Both the position numbers and the translations under genes were made by a program. 64,000 nt of DNA. Source: Sindora glabra. Lineage: Eukaryota > Streptophyta > Magnoliopsida > Fabales > Fabaceae. Shown here piece after piece: positions 22,308-34,559 of this stretch. Below the pieces are notes generated by a model, which was not told where the DNA came from, made no database searches, and saw nothing but the letters and a program-made list of their open reading frames with translations. Position 1 is the first letter of the stretch. The number at the start of each line of letters is the position of its first letter. Location of the stretch: the NCBI GenBank assembly GCA_020226215.1, contig CM035234.1, positions 74,727,135 to 74,791,134 on the forward strand. The letters run 5' to 3'.

Positions 22308-23303
22308 AAATTAAATTACTTGGAGAATATAACGAGTATTTACTCATTAAACTGTTATGAAATTTATCCCTCTCTCAGTTATATAGCTGAAATCAGAAAC
22401 AGGGTATGAGATGGCTTTGCATGTACCATTTTCCTTATAAACTGTCCCAAACACATAGTCCCCTTCTGTGTCGTTCAACCTATATCCTTCCTATAAGGCC
22501 TTTTTATCATCATTCAAGTACACCAAGTAAGAAGCACCAAAATTTGACAGTCACACAAAGCCACCTAAAATAGAGTATGAGACCTGCATGACATTTGGTT
22601 GAGATGTGCAATAAAGGTGGGATACGAGCATCTTAAAATTTCAAAGAATTAATAACAGCATCTGAAACTTCATTTTATAGAGGAAAAGGGGACAAAAGGT
22701 TGTAACAACTCTTAAAGGATAAATTCAAAAAATTGCTGCACCATTGCACTTTCAAAAAAGCTGTATTTGGTGTTATGTAATATTCCATTTTTTATAGATT
22801 TGTGCTGCAAACTTCAATTGCTGTTTGTTGGAGATTTATATGGAGATATTACTCATAATTTGGTTTAGGAATTAGAGAATTGGATGGAAATTTAAACAGG
22901 CTTAAAATTATTCCTCTGTATTTTATGACTTTGTAAAGAGATATAATTTTTTCACGTATCTAGACATAAGCATCTGATTGATGTGTTTTCTTGTAACTAT
23001 AATTTAGTTCACATTTAGTTTTCTTGAGTTTAAGAGTTTTTGGAAGTGAAAATTACTGACTGGAAAGTAATATTTTGGTTGAGATAGATTTTTTTTTTCA
23101 CTTTGTGGCTCACTAGATAGCTTTTGTGTTCTTTTTTACTCGTATTTCTTCTAGTCTAATTTCATGTTTGCCATGGTTTCATATTCAAATCAAACACTTC
23201 ATTATTGATATAATTTTGTATTAATTATCTTGGCTGTCATCATAATCATTATTTTGTTTTCTGAACATTTATATGTTGCTTAAGAAGCAACTGCATTTTT
23301 CAG

Positions 23304-24080
23304 TGAAGCAGTTGCTCTTTGTATACAAAAGCAATATCTGAATGCATCAACCTCTCCAAGTTCAGTAGCTGTAGATCATAGTATATTTGTTGTTAGACAC
23401 TCTGTTTCAGAAGATTTGAGTCCAAGGCAAATGCAACATATGCTCGCCAATAATATAAAGGACATTCCTAATAATCACCACGAAGCATCAGTGATGGGAG
23501 GAATTGGTGGTCAACCTCTTACGAGTGGTCCTTCTAACATATCATATTATAATATCCCATCTAAAATTGCTTGTCTTGATCTTGTCAATTATTGCATATT
23601 TGGGGAACTAGTTATCAAGAAATTTGTTGGCTATGGCTTGCATAACCAGTTGCTCAATGAAAAATCAGTTTTAAGACTAAAAGAGGTAATGATTTTGCCA
23701 TGAATTCCTATTACTTGCTGTGTATTCTGTCTTTGTTGATTGCTAATCGTATTTCTCTTTTATCTGTACACTATTTGTGCCATTTTTAGCAAATATTGGG
23801 CTGAAATTCTGAATCCATTCTATATATTACCACAGGAGTTCAGAAGAAAGAATAAAGCTTCTGGAGGCTGAAATTGCAGGAATTGTACATATATTTTTCC
23901 TGCATTTTCTTGGTTCAAAAAGCTGAGTCTAGTTTGTTGATCATTATTTTTAATTTTTTTGATTTCCATGAGAATCAGCCTTCTGTAATTAATTTCCTTC
24001 AGTTCTTTTTCTTAATGGTGCAGGATTGTGGTTGAGCTTCTCGTCTGAGGTTGATTACAATTCACTCTATGACATTCAAG
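23304..24080 (+). pseudogene. Unidentified gene fragment (exon-like pieces)
   Basis: A 127-codon frame (23305-23685) reads EAVALCIQKQYLNAS, then FVVRHSVSEDLSPRQM, and ends LNEKSVLRLKE. It is bounded by an AG acceptor (23302-23303) and a GT donor (23686-23687). Two shorter pieces follow: SSEERIKLLEAEIAG (about 23,837-23,880) and LWLSFSSEVDYNSLYDIQ (about 24,026-24,080), the latter also before a GT. The composition looks like real protein, with a coiled-coil-like charged end. The phases do not match between pieces, so an exon is missing or the gene has decayed. I do not recognise the family. Its position between symplekin and DUF599 does not reveal its role. Confidence 0.45.
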
Positions 24081-24135
24081 GTTTGTCCATTTTTAACGAC
24101 TACTTCATAAGTGAATTTTGAATACAGCTACTGTA

Positions 24136-24220
24136 TTGATGAGAACTCTTAGTTAATGATTTTCAAATTGTAATGCATTGATGAGAACTCTTAGTTGATG
24201 ATTTTCAAATTGTAATGCAT
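24136..24220 (+). repeat. 42-bp tandem duplication
   Basis: A unit beginning ttgatgagaactcttag occurs twice in tandem, starting at 24136 and 24178, with one visible difference (ttaatgat versus ttgatgat). It is a recent local duplication in non-coding DNA. Confidence 0.85.
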
Positions 24221-24229
24221 TGAATAGCT

Positions 24230-26000
24230 TCGTGAATGTTCTTTTGGTTTTAAGTGCCATTGCAAGGAGATGATGATGGCTTTGCCAATAGTTCTGTGAT
24301 TAAAAATTGATACTTGCACTTGTAGCTTTGTAATTCTCCTTTTGATGTTCAATTTCACTGGGATGGAGGATGTGATATCTCTGCAGCAATGATCCATCAT
24401 CTTCAAAGAAGATAAAAATGACAAGGTGTTAGGTTTTTGGTTATCTTAAAGAGATGATACGGCTCTATGACAATGGTCCTTTCTTTGATTGGGATCTTAA
24501 AAACAAAATGAAGAAAAAAAATCTTAAATGAAATGATGCACAACAAAAAGTAAAATGGAGAAAAATGAAAAGACCTTAAGTGAAATGGTGCACAACAACA
24601 GAAGGTGAGGATTGATTCAATAAAGATGAAAGGTCCAGATTTAAAAAACTACAGCTTTCGTGACTGTAGAAGATCTTGATCCTTTCCAAATAATATTGAT
24701 CTATTTTCGTTGTCTAATTAGACAATAAAACAATGAGAGAAGTGATGGTACACCACTGATTAAGTAATATACTGGTACATTATTGAATTCAATTATATAT
24801 CAAGTTTACTTTTTTTAAAAGTCAAATCTTACACATTATATGATCATATATCAATAGTTAGATTTGATGATGTACTTATACCATAAAATTTTCCTAAAAC
24901 AACACTATCATGAATGTTAGATTAAGCTAAGGTGTCATGCTTTTAGAGGTTGTTTGGTGGTCTGTATAAACTTTGATAGTATAAAATAAATTATATAATC
25001 AAATCTTGTTATATATTTGGTGTGCAAATTGTATAGTATTAAAATGTTGTGAAAAGTCATACACTTTACAAAGAAAAAAAAATTCAATGAAAAAAACTTC
25101 TGCCAAAAATTTGCTGAAAATTATTTTATGACACCGTTGTTAGAAATCTATCAAAAATTTTAATTTTCAATGAATTTATGTTAAAAATTGTAGGTTTTTT
25201 TTTGTGGTGATACACTTGAAGATTGCCAACCTATTTGAGCTTGAAAGAAAATAGTAGACATGACTACTTGCTTTTTCATTTTCTATGGCAAGTATGATAT
25301 ACAAGTACGAAGTAATAAAGAAAGTGGCCAATACCCTGTGATTTTCATTTATGATGCAATGCAGCACCAGCCTCTCTTAGTCAAACCAGAGCCTCATATA
25401 TAATCTAAGTAATTAGTAGTGACAATAAGTCCTAAACACGTAATTAAGCAGCCGCCTGTCACTACATATACATTGGATATATTAATTTGGTAGGTTATTT
25501 GTCTTGCATGCTTGTAGATTTTTATATGAGTGCAGGAAGTATGAGTATGACTCACCCCACCGCGTGAAACTTGGTGTCCATTCTATGATTTCCACTACAT
25601 GCACCACCAACTAATAACATTGAATAATATATTTGTGTGGTTTCATAATTTAGATATAAGATTTTAAATTGCGATAGTTAATCAGTTCTGCGCCATATTA
25701 CAATTGCAAATTATAAGGTAATCATAATTTTTTGTAATTTTACATTATAAAAATTGTATTTTTTTCTTTTGCATTTATTTGTAATTTTGTTAATTTCAAT
25801 ATAACTGTAATTATAATTTAGAACCATGATTTCGTTATTTAACATTCTAAAAGAGAATGAAAAAGAGTAGAAAAGCATTAGAATAACAATTGCATTCCGA
25901 TCTACCTCCTTATAAGAAGGGCATTTGCATTGTGTGATATGGATTGTGGGGTGGCTTGGTCCTCAAAATCTTCTTGATTTCTTCTTCTGTCTGCTGTATT
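24230..26000. other. AT-rich intergenic DNA upstream of DUF599
   Basis: No domain-bearing frame was seen. The last few hundred bases presumably contain the DUF599 promoter, but no convincing TATA box or known motif was identified. Confidence 0.5.
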
Positions 26001-26002
26001 AC

Positions 26003-27388
26003 ATGGGGGCAACTGGCTATTTGGACACCATTTTGGTGCCTTTGAGCGTTTTCCTCACAATAGGATACCATGCGTATCTCTGCTACACAATCAAGAACAA
26101 ACCCTCACTTACTACTTTTGGGATAAACAAGATGAGGAGGACAGCCTGGTTTCTCAGCTTGAATCAGCAGGTAATTGCTAACCATTTACCTTGACTACCA
26201 AAACAGCAATAGTCAATTATAACTATGATTATAACCAGGCCCTTTAATTTTACTTAATTTTCAATTAGGTCTCCATATTTTTTTAATTGAATCCTTGTAT
26301 TATTTTCATTTCTATTGGGGAAGTTCATGTTAGATTTAATTAGAAATTAACTCACATAAACAATAATCTATTAATAGTTTATGGAGTGAAGACACATAAC
26401 TCATTCTTTCTCTCTAAAAAGAAAACAATTTCATAAAATATTTTAAATTTCTTTGAATTATTTACCACTTAAATACAAATAAAAATTATAAAAATATACT
26501 TTACCTCAAAAAGCCTTTGTCCATGTGTTTCAATTGCTAACAAAATTTAATAGGAAATGAAATAAATGTGTTCAATTAGAAATAAAAAAATAAATACAAA
26601 ACTCCAATTCAAAACTTCTAAATATAAGGATCGAATTAGAAGTTGAATGACCAACAATTGATTGCCTTTATCGAGAGGGATTTACTGTGTATATTACCCA
26701 TGGCTCCAACACAATTAACCTTAAATCTGAGAATGAACTGTGGGAACATCTTAAGGCAACATTAAGAATCATTGTACCATTAAGGTACGAGAGGGAGATG
26801 GTAAATATATTTAAACTTGTGTAAGCCATGCCCGATCAAAATCTGAATGAGCTCGATCGAATTTGAAATGATTCATCATATGTGCAGAATGATGATAAGA
26901 AGGCGATGCTGCGAGTGCAAAGCTTGAGAAACACTCTAATGGAGACCATACTGACAGCTTCAATAGCGATTCTTGTGAACCTGGCATTGGCAGCTCTGAC
27001 GAACAATTCCTACAACGCAAGCCATCATCATCTCCTCAGCAGCGAATTCTTCGGATCGAAGTCCGACACAATTTTTGTTTTGAAGTACGGATCAGCTTCC
27101 CTGCTTCTGGCGATCAGCTTCTTGTGCAGCTCGATGGGAGTTGGATATCTGATCGATGCCAATTTCCTGATGAATGAGTGCGGTGAATTGTTGAGCGTGG
27201 AATACACGCAGACTATATTGGAAAGAGGGTTCGGCTTAGCTCACGTTGGAAGCCGTGTGCTGTGTTTGGCGCTGCCTTTGCTGCTGTGGCTGCTTGGCCC
27301 TCTTCCTCTTCTTTTTTCATCCCTGGTTTTGCTCTGGGTATTGGTTCAGCTTGACTTCGTCAACCTTAAGCACTGTGCGTCTCTGTAA
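26003..27388 (+). CDS. DUF599 family membrane protein
   Basis: Two exons (26003-26170 and 26888-27388) joined by a 717-base GT-AG phase-0 intron encode 222 residues, the usual size of plant DUF599 proteins. Family hallmarks are the N-terminal YLDTILVPL...GYHAYL helix, the FGINKMRRTAWF segment, the DDKKAMLRVQSLRNTLM stretch just after the intron, and the C-terminal ERGFGLAHVGSRVL...LPLLLWLLGPLPLL...LDFVNLK block. About four hydrophobic segments (near residues 6-26, 76-93, 125-145 and 185-215) point to an integral membrane protein. The molecular function of DUF599 is not established. The ATG at 26003 is preferred because the family starts just before the YLDTI-like segment, although the frame stays open upstream to 25925. 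A truncated copy lies at 2,515-2,934. Confidence 0.88.
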
Positions 27389-27419
27389 CATGGGCTACTT
27401 GGAAAGTGCAAATCCATTG

Positions 27420-28700
27420 TGACGGCTACATTTTTTTTCCAAAAAAAAATGAATTACTATATATATATATATATATATATATCTATATGGAAGATGAGAG
27501 ATCAAATTTTAAATTGAGTGAAAGATATAAAACATTTAAAGTAAAGTATTAAATAATGATACACTTGCTTGTTTTATATTCTATCATGTTTGCACCAATC
27601 TTATTTGGTTGAGGTTGTTTTGTGCGCGCACGCGCGTGTATATATATATATATATATTTATTTGTATTAAGTAAAGATTTTATGTCACCTTATACTTCAT
27701 GGTTAAAGCAATAATTTACGGTGCAAAAGTAGATATAGTGAGAAAAAATATTTTTTTTCTTAGTTTAAAGTATTAGAAGTTGTTTTTTGATCATAATGCA
27801 TAAATAAGAAACTTTCTATGTGAATTTCTTGAAAAGTTCTTAATGTTGTTTGATTGATATGAAAAAGGTTACATTTTCTAGGAAATAGAAGTTATTTAAG
27901 AGGGAATAGGTAAATAATTTCCTACATTCTGTGAGAAATACAATTTTCTGAGGAGTGATTTCCCATATTTTATAGACAATTAAACAACTTACAATTTTTT
28001 ATTTCTTAAAAAATATAATTTTTCATATTTTTATTGTGAACTAAATGAACCCTTTGTTTTACCAAAATAAAAAAAAGAAAAAATTACATCTAACTCTTTT
28101 TTTAAAATTTTGTTTAATCATACTCATACTTTTATTTTTTGAAAAATATACACTAACTTTCATACTTTATATACGTTTACATCTATTTTCATTTTCTTTA
28201 AATCTACACTCACCTTCCTCATAATAAAAAAATGAAAAATGAGTATATATTTTAAAAAATGAAAGAATGTGAATGTAATTTAAATAAATTGTAAGAAAGT
28301 GAATTTAATAATAATAATTGGGCCGGCATGAGGGAATTGAGATCAGGAAGTCCCTCTTTGCTCATGCTTGGCCCCAATTAAAAGTAAGGTTTTAGGAATT
28401 GGATCAAGCCTTCGTATTCTCCAAGATCAGCGGCCCATGACCCAAAAGAAAAATGATCACTTATATTGGCACTGCTTTGATAGGTAGCTAATGATGTGGC
28501 ATTTTTTTTAAAATTACTAAATTCACTCTCATTGTATCAATTTTCTTTGAAAATTATATTACACTATACAAGTATACAAACATCTAATTTTTGACATCAA
28601 ATTCGTTCCTAAAAAATAAATTTTATATTAAATTTTCTCTAAAATTTTAGTTAGAAATCATTTTGTTGGGAGGAATAGCATGAGAAATATAACTTTTCTG
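27420..28700. other. AT-rich intergenic DNA downstream of DUF599
   Basis: Includes TA dinucleotide runs near 27,458-27,482 and 27,640-27,658, the latter after a gcgcgcacgcgcgtgt stretch. No gene was recognised. Confidence 0.6.
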
Positions 28701-28714
28701 ATAATAAAAAAAAT

Positions 28715-29490
28715 TTAATTGACTTAATTGACTGTTAATTATCAAAATAGAAAAAGTAGAATTTAAGTATAACTTCTCAAGAAGTTTTACTTCTTACAGA
28801 TTATGAGATTTTGAATATCAACACCTTATTAATAAAAAAAACTTCCAATGTCTTTTATAAATAGAAATATAAAACTATTCCTATTAATTAAACTAATAAA
28901 ACTTTAATATTTTATCCTCACCATGTAATAAATATAATAAATATAATTTATAATTATCAAATTTAATTATGCGATAAATGAAATGAGCATCATATAAAAT
29001 TATATTAAATGAATATTAAATATTATTTTACAAATATAAATTGTTGATATAATGATAAATATAATTACAATATAAATTTAATTTTAAATATTATTATGTT
29101 ATTTTATATTTATTATATAAATTATTTATTATTTTAGTATTTAATTATAAAATAAAAACATTTCTTGTCTAATTTATATAAATTTGGTAGAATTAATTAT
29201 TTAACTAATATTTTTCTTCATTAAAATTATATTCCATTCTAATTATACTAAGATAATTTAAGATATATACATATATATATCATCTTAACTATTTTATATA
29301 ACCTTATTTTAATTTTTATAGTAAATTACAAGCTAAGAAATTACTAATTTAAAATATTTACAATAGAAAGAAAGATTAGAAATATGGTTTAAGAAAATAA
29401 TTAGACATAATTAAAATATATTGATATTTTTATTTTATATTATAATTTTGAATGATATATTGATTATCTTAATAATATAAAATTTAACCA
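28715..29490. repeat. Dispersed AT-rich repeat, copy 2 (partner at about 6,020-6,790)
   Basis: Same order of words and same orientation as the first copy, for example atcaaaatagaaaaagtaga, gagcatcatataaaat and gaaattactaatttaaaa. Confidence 0.5.
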
Positions 29491-29719
29491 AACAAAATAG
29501 AAAAAGTTAGTTCTTGAGAGGTATCAATTTCTTATGTACTATTTAGTTCGTAAAATCAAACATTCTTAAAAAATTTAATATTCTAGGGAATATAATTTTT
29601 GAAAATATAATATTCTTATATTTAGTTCAATTAGAAATGTTATAATATTATATCTTAATTATTTTAAATATTTTTAAAATATTATTTTAACACTAAAAAA
29701 TTCTTATTAATAATTGAGT

Positions 29720-30150
29720 AATTATCGATAATGAATTATAGTCGATGATGATCACTAATATTCGATAGTGGTAGTAATAGTGCTGAATGATAGTCACTAA
29801 TAGTGAGGGGTGACTAATGGTGGTCATTAACAGTAAGTGATGATTGATTATAGTTAATGGTAGTCGTCGACAATAAATGGTGGTTAGTTGTGATCACTAA
29901 CAATAGATGGTGATAAATGACAACTAACATGGTAGGTGATAATTGATAATGATCATTAATGATGAATGGTAGTTGGTAATAGTCACTGGTGACATGTAAT
30001 GATGAATAATAATTATTAGTAGTGAATAATAACAAATAGTAGTTTTCGATGGTATGTGGTAGCTAACATTGATAATAAAAAATGGATAGTGGCAAGTAAT
30101 AGTCACTGGTGCTAGATAGTAATGAGTAATAATTAATTGTGATGAATAAT
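29720..30150 (+). repeat. Decayed minisatellite-like array
   Basis: About 430 bases built from variants of two alternating words, GGTGGTCATTAA / AGTGATGATTGAT and TAGTCACTAATAG, with no C-rich parts and a spacing of about 12-40 bases. Open frames on the minus strand here (29,814-30,106) are by-products of the repeat and give Tyr/His/Thr-rich low-complexity peptides. Confidence 0.6.
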
Positions 30151-30831
30151 GGGGTAGGCAAAATAAATTTTTTTACATCAATTAAATATTCTAATATCAT
30201 GAGAATGTAGGATACCCTATCTCCCCTATAAGAATATTTTAAGAGAAATATTAGACTAAAAATACTCTTATGAATATTTTTCTAAAATTTGATCTAAACA
30301 AGAAAATCTTGTTACCAAAGATTCCACCTAAAAAGGGGCAAAATGAGTTTTAGAATATTACCCTTTTTTATGAAAATAAATTAGTTTTTTAACTCCCTTT
30401 CAAATCAAATGTAATGGAAACTCTTGAATAAACAATTTGCAATCACTTTTTTAGTAATGTATGATTCATAACTTCAACAATTAACAAGGGTAAACAAATG
30501 ATAACAAATATATCCAAGAATATTTATGAATAAAGTGCTAGAATTAAAAGAGATAAAGTTAAAGAAATTCAAAACTAATAATTTATAATGATTCAACCTT
30601 AAAAATCTAACACTTCAAAGATTACATCTACTATCAAGCTAATTAAGCTTATATTTTATTAATTCATCTATTTCTTCAAGTTTGAATTGAACATTTGAAA
30701 AAGCCTATTGCAAGATATTCTTAAATACATGATAATCTCTTTAAAATTCCTCATTCAAAACTTTATCTATATAAGATATTTTTTAATACACATTAATTAT
30801 AGTTTTATATTATTAAAACAAATATTTTTTT

Positions 30832-30857
30832 GTGCATTGCACGAGTGACTAACTAGT
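30832..30857 (+). mobile_element. Helitron-like 3' terminus
   Basis: A short palindrome GTGCATTGCAC (30832-30842) lies 10 bases before CTAGT (30853-30857), which is followed by T. This is the arrangement expected at plant Helitron 3' ends (hairpin, then CTRRT, inserted before T). The matching 5' TC end was not located, so the element's extent is unknown. Confidence 0.45.
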
Positions 30858-30954
30858 TACATACATTACACATATAAACTATAGTAAAGTAAAATTTATT
30901 TTTATTTAATAAAATAATAAATAAAATAGAATGAACACTATGTTTAATACCTTA

Positions 30955-31265
30955 TTTATAAGTGTAATGACTATTATATCTCTCAACATTATTGATCTCT
31001 TGTTTTTACTTTTATTATAATATTCATTTTTTTCTTCACATGTAATAATAAAATAAATGATGAAAAAGAAAGAATAAAATTAAAAAAATTAGTATGTATT
31101 TGACATTGATAAGGTAAAAGATAACAATTCTCTTTAATATTTTTATTTAGTATAATATTGTAAGTGAATAAAGGATAAATAGTTATAATAAAAAATTAAT
31201 TGTTTTAGTTATAAAATTTGATGGATATCATGGCTACTATTTTTATAAATAAAGAACTAATTATT
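30955..31265. repeat. MITE-like inverted-repeat element, copy 2
   Basis: The left end (tttataagtgtaatgac) resembles the reverse complement of the right end (gctactatttttataaa), and the inside matches 7,098-7,390. No clear target duplication. Confidence 0.5.
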
Positions 31266-34200
31266 ATGTTATTTAATAAAATATATACATTAATAATGAA
31301 TTTATTAACAATATAATAATAAATTTGACTTAGTTATAATTTGGATGTGTAATGTATGTAATTTAGTTTATTAATAGAAAAAATTTTGAAAAAGAATTTT
31401 TGTATCAAAAGCCATATTTATTGTATTAATTAAGTGTACCAAAACATAAACTTATTTGAAAGTAAAAAAAAATTATATTATTAATTAATCCATTATTAGT
31501 TTATATATTTTATTAATTAATAACATATTTCACAATTAAAGTGCAACCAAATGTTTTACTTCATATGTCATTATTCATTGATGACATTTCATTTGTGCAA
31601 GTTGATGTGGTAATTATATGAATTTTTAATTTTGAATCGTAAATTTTTTACTCAAACCATGAAAAATGTGTATCAAGTTACATCTAATCATTGACTTTCT
31701 TCCTCGTTGACTCTAGGTTATATCCAATGGTATTTATTTCTTACTTTGATTAGGTAGGTTGCCCTATGAATAGTGGTAAGGTATTATAGTCCATCCTATT
31801 ATTTAATCATGTATTACTATATTATTAAAAAATTATTAATTTTTTTTACCATTAACAAAAATTATTAGTTAATATTATTTTTTAATAAAATATCACATTT
31901 TTATATATTGATAATATAAAAATTTTTACATTTATAGTTAATCAAATTTAAACTTAAAAAGATATAATTAGGTAACAATTTATAATAAATATTTTGAAAA
32001 TATGATTTTTGTTTAAAAACTGTGAAAACAGTGATAGTTTTGTTACAATCTATCTAATCATGAATGACATGAAATTTAGTTTTTCAATTTTTACTAATAA
32101 GCTAAGCAGTTTGATTAACTAGTTTCTTGTTTACAAATATTGCGAAATATATTTACAAGAGAGTTCATATAACATAAGTGTCCAAAATGATATCTATGAG
32201 GCCCAATCTATTTTCTAATCTATATTTTACTAGAATTATGACTACATTATCAAAATATCAACAAGCTTCCTACTTCAGGGTTGTTGTGGTGGTAAGAAGC
32301 TTTAATAGGATTATCTATAAACATTTAGAATAAAAATCATGAAACATTATCTTAGTAAGCAAGTAATATATTTAAATGACAATTATTAAATTATACATTA
32401 TTGTTATCATCCATTATATTACTATTAACATTATATTTAGCATAAATTATAATAATGATAAATATCATCATGAATTATATAAACAAACGAAGTAAATAAA
32501 CCATCTTATGACTTTCGAACCATCCTTATCTTTTCACAAATCCATTTTTATTCCTCTGGGACTAACTTTATCCCTTCACATTCTATTCTTATCAATTGTT
32601 CTCTCCCTATTCACATTCAAATATAGTAACATATCCTTTACATAATAATTTATCATTTAGTCATCATTTATACTAACTCACAAGTTCAATGCATCAATAC
32701 CACTCTAAATACCCTAATTTACAACTAATACTAAGATTATAACCACTATGCATTTTGTGAAGTAAGGTTACTAGACTATAATGGTCGAGTATGAGGCTTT
32801 ATTATGCCCATATTTGACTACAATAAACAATTATTAGTAGGTAGAGTAGACATATAAAACGGCCTACAACTTTAATGGGCAAAATTGGGTAAACTTGTGG
32901 GTAGCTCGCATTATTTTTTATTAGTAATAAAAGTAATTAAATTATTAGATTTATATATATAAGAATTGGAGATTGAATCTTGAATGTAGTGAAAGATACT
33001 AAACCATTAAGGGGACATTAGATTGGATTAGATTAAAAAAAATCTATTTTTGAAGTTATAATTGGTTGATTAATTTTTTTATAATAGATTAATCATGTAA
33101 GTCCAAAAAAATTATATTAGGCCACTAGACATTGGATTAAATTAGATTAAAAGTTTTTAAATACTTTAAAGATAAAAAAAAAAGATAAACCTTCAAGCAA
33201 ACCCATGATTGTGGGGCTTACCTACTAAAGCCTATAAGAAACGTGGGCTCTATATAAAGGGATTGTGACTGCCTCAAACCCATAAACTTAGGGCTTGTTT
33301 TACATATACAAGGCAAAGGGCATTCTATTTTAAAGTAGTTAATTACAACACTCAGTTATGGTTTGTTTTCCTAGCCATAATCAAGTATTATACTCAATTG
33401 CTTCTATTTAGAGGTAAGGCTTGTTTTAAGTACTCAAGTAGGGTAATCAAATATTGTCCTTTGTAGAGTTATATTCGAATACCATACTTGATCATTCTTT
33501 TAGAATTTCTAGAATTTCCTATGAAATTTGCCTTTAATATACCATATCCAATCCAATACTTACATACTCTCATTCTAACTCAAATAGTAGCACACAATTA
33601 GCATTTTCCATCTTTTCTTAGCTTAAAGTGATAGTAATTCATTCAACAATGCAAATCATTCACTAAAATTATTAAAATACCAATATAACAACAATATTTA
33701 ATTTCAATTAACAAAGGAATCTTTGCAATTTAGCCATTTACATAGATTATATACTTACTTATATCTTGAAGGAGATGAGGAAGAGGTGAATAGGCTACTA
33801 GAGTGATAGATTATTCTTGAAGATGATTAGATAGTAGTCCTTTTAAGTTTTCCTAACCAAATCTTGTTGTAGTTTGAAGGAATTCAAGCTGGAAAAGGAA
33901 GGAGGGAAGGTTGGTTGTTTGTTAATGAGAAAAATGAAAGAACATGATGGATTTAGGGCTTTTAAAGGTTTAAGGGCATTTTTATAATTTTTTCCCCCAT
34001 ACACTCTTATCTAATGCTAATTTCACATAATCTTATATTTAATCTAATTCCATCCATTTTCACAATAGAATTCTATTTTTTTATAAATAATTACTTACCC
34101 TAAATATATCTACAATGATTTTATTTATTGACACATATACATAATTACTAAATAATTAATTAAAATAAAAATCTAAAATACTAGAAATGTGATAATTTTA

Positions 34201-34559
34201 CATTTAAAAGAATTCATCCTAGAACTCAAATTCTTATATATTAGTTAGCGAAAAGACGGATCAATTAAGTTTTAATCTTACTGAAAAGATATAGATAATT
34301 TTGGTGCATTTTTTATTCTGATTACTATGTTGCTTCTTCTATTCATGTCTTGCCTAATGAACTTCTACTAAAGGTATTCTTTTAGATCTCAACTTTCAAA
34401 TTTGGTGATTTAGAATTTCAACTGGTCCTTTTTTGTAAAATAATTTTGGATCTAACTAGAGGAACTCGAATCGGATGACATGAGATGAATGAGGGAGATA
34501 TTTATGAAGCATTGATGTATGGACTATTGGATATATGGTACATAATTCATCAATTAAAT

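Larger units (their letters stand above)
19452..23303. other. Intergenic or intron-like DNA, no gene recognised
   Basis: Similarity to symplekin ends near 19,451. The rest is T-rich with scattered short frames (20,704-20,916; 21,326-21,547) that show no domain. A possible non-autonomous element lies at about 21,117-22,307, and a CT microsatellite near 21,740. Confidence 0.5.
30160..34450. other. AT-rich repeat-derived intergenic DNA
   Basis: No gene was recognised. It holds a Helitron-like end at 30,832-30,857 and a MITE-like copy at 30,955-31,265. A TATA-bearing stretch (ctctatataaaggg, about 33,249-33,262) might be a promoter or an LTR remnant but has no ORF next to it. Confidence 0.5.

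Noticed and set aside
29814..30106. Two overlapping minus-strand frames rich in Tyr, His and Thr
   Set aside because: They are by-products of the decayed minisatellite-like array.
33249..33262. TATA-box-like ctctatataaaggg
   Set aside because: No gene or paired LTR was found next to it, so it was not called as a promoter.
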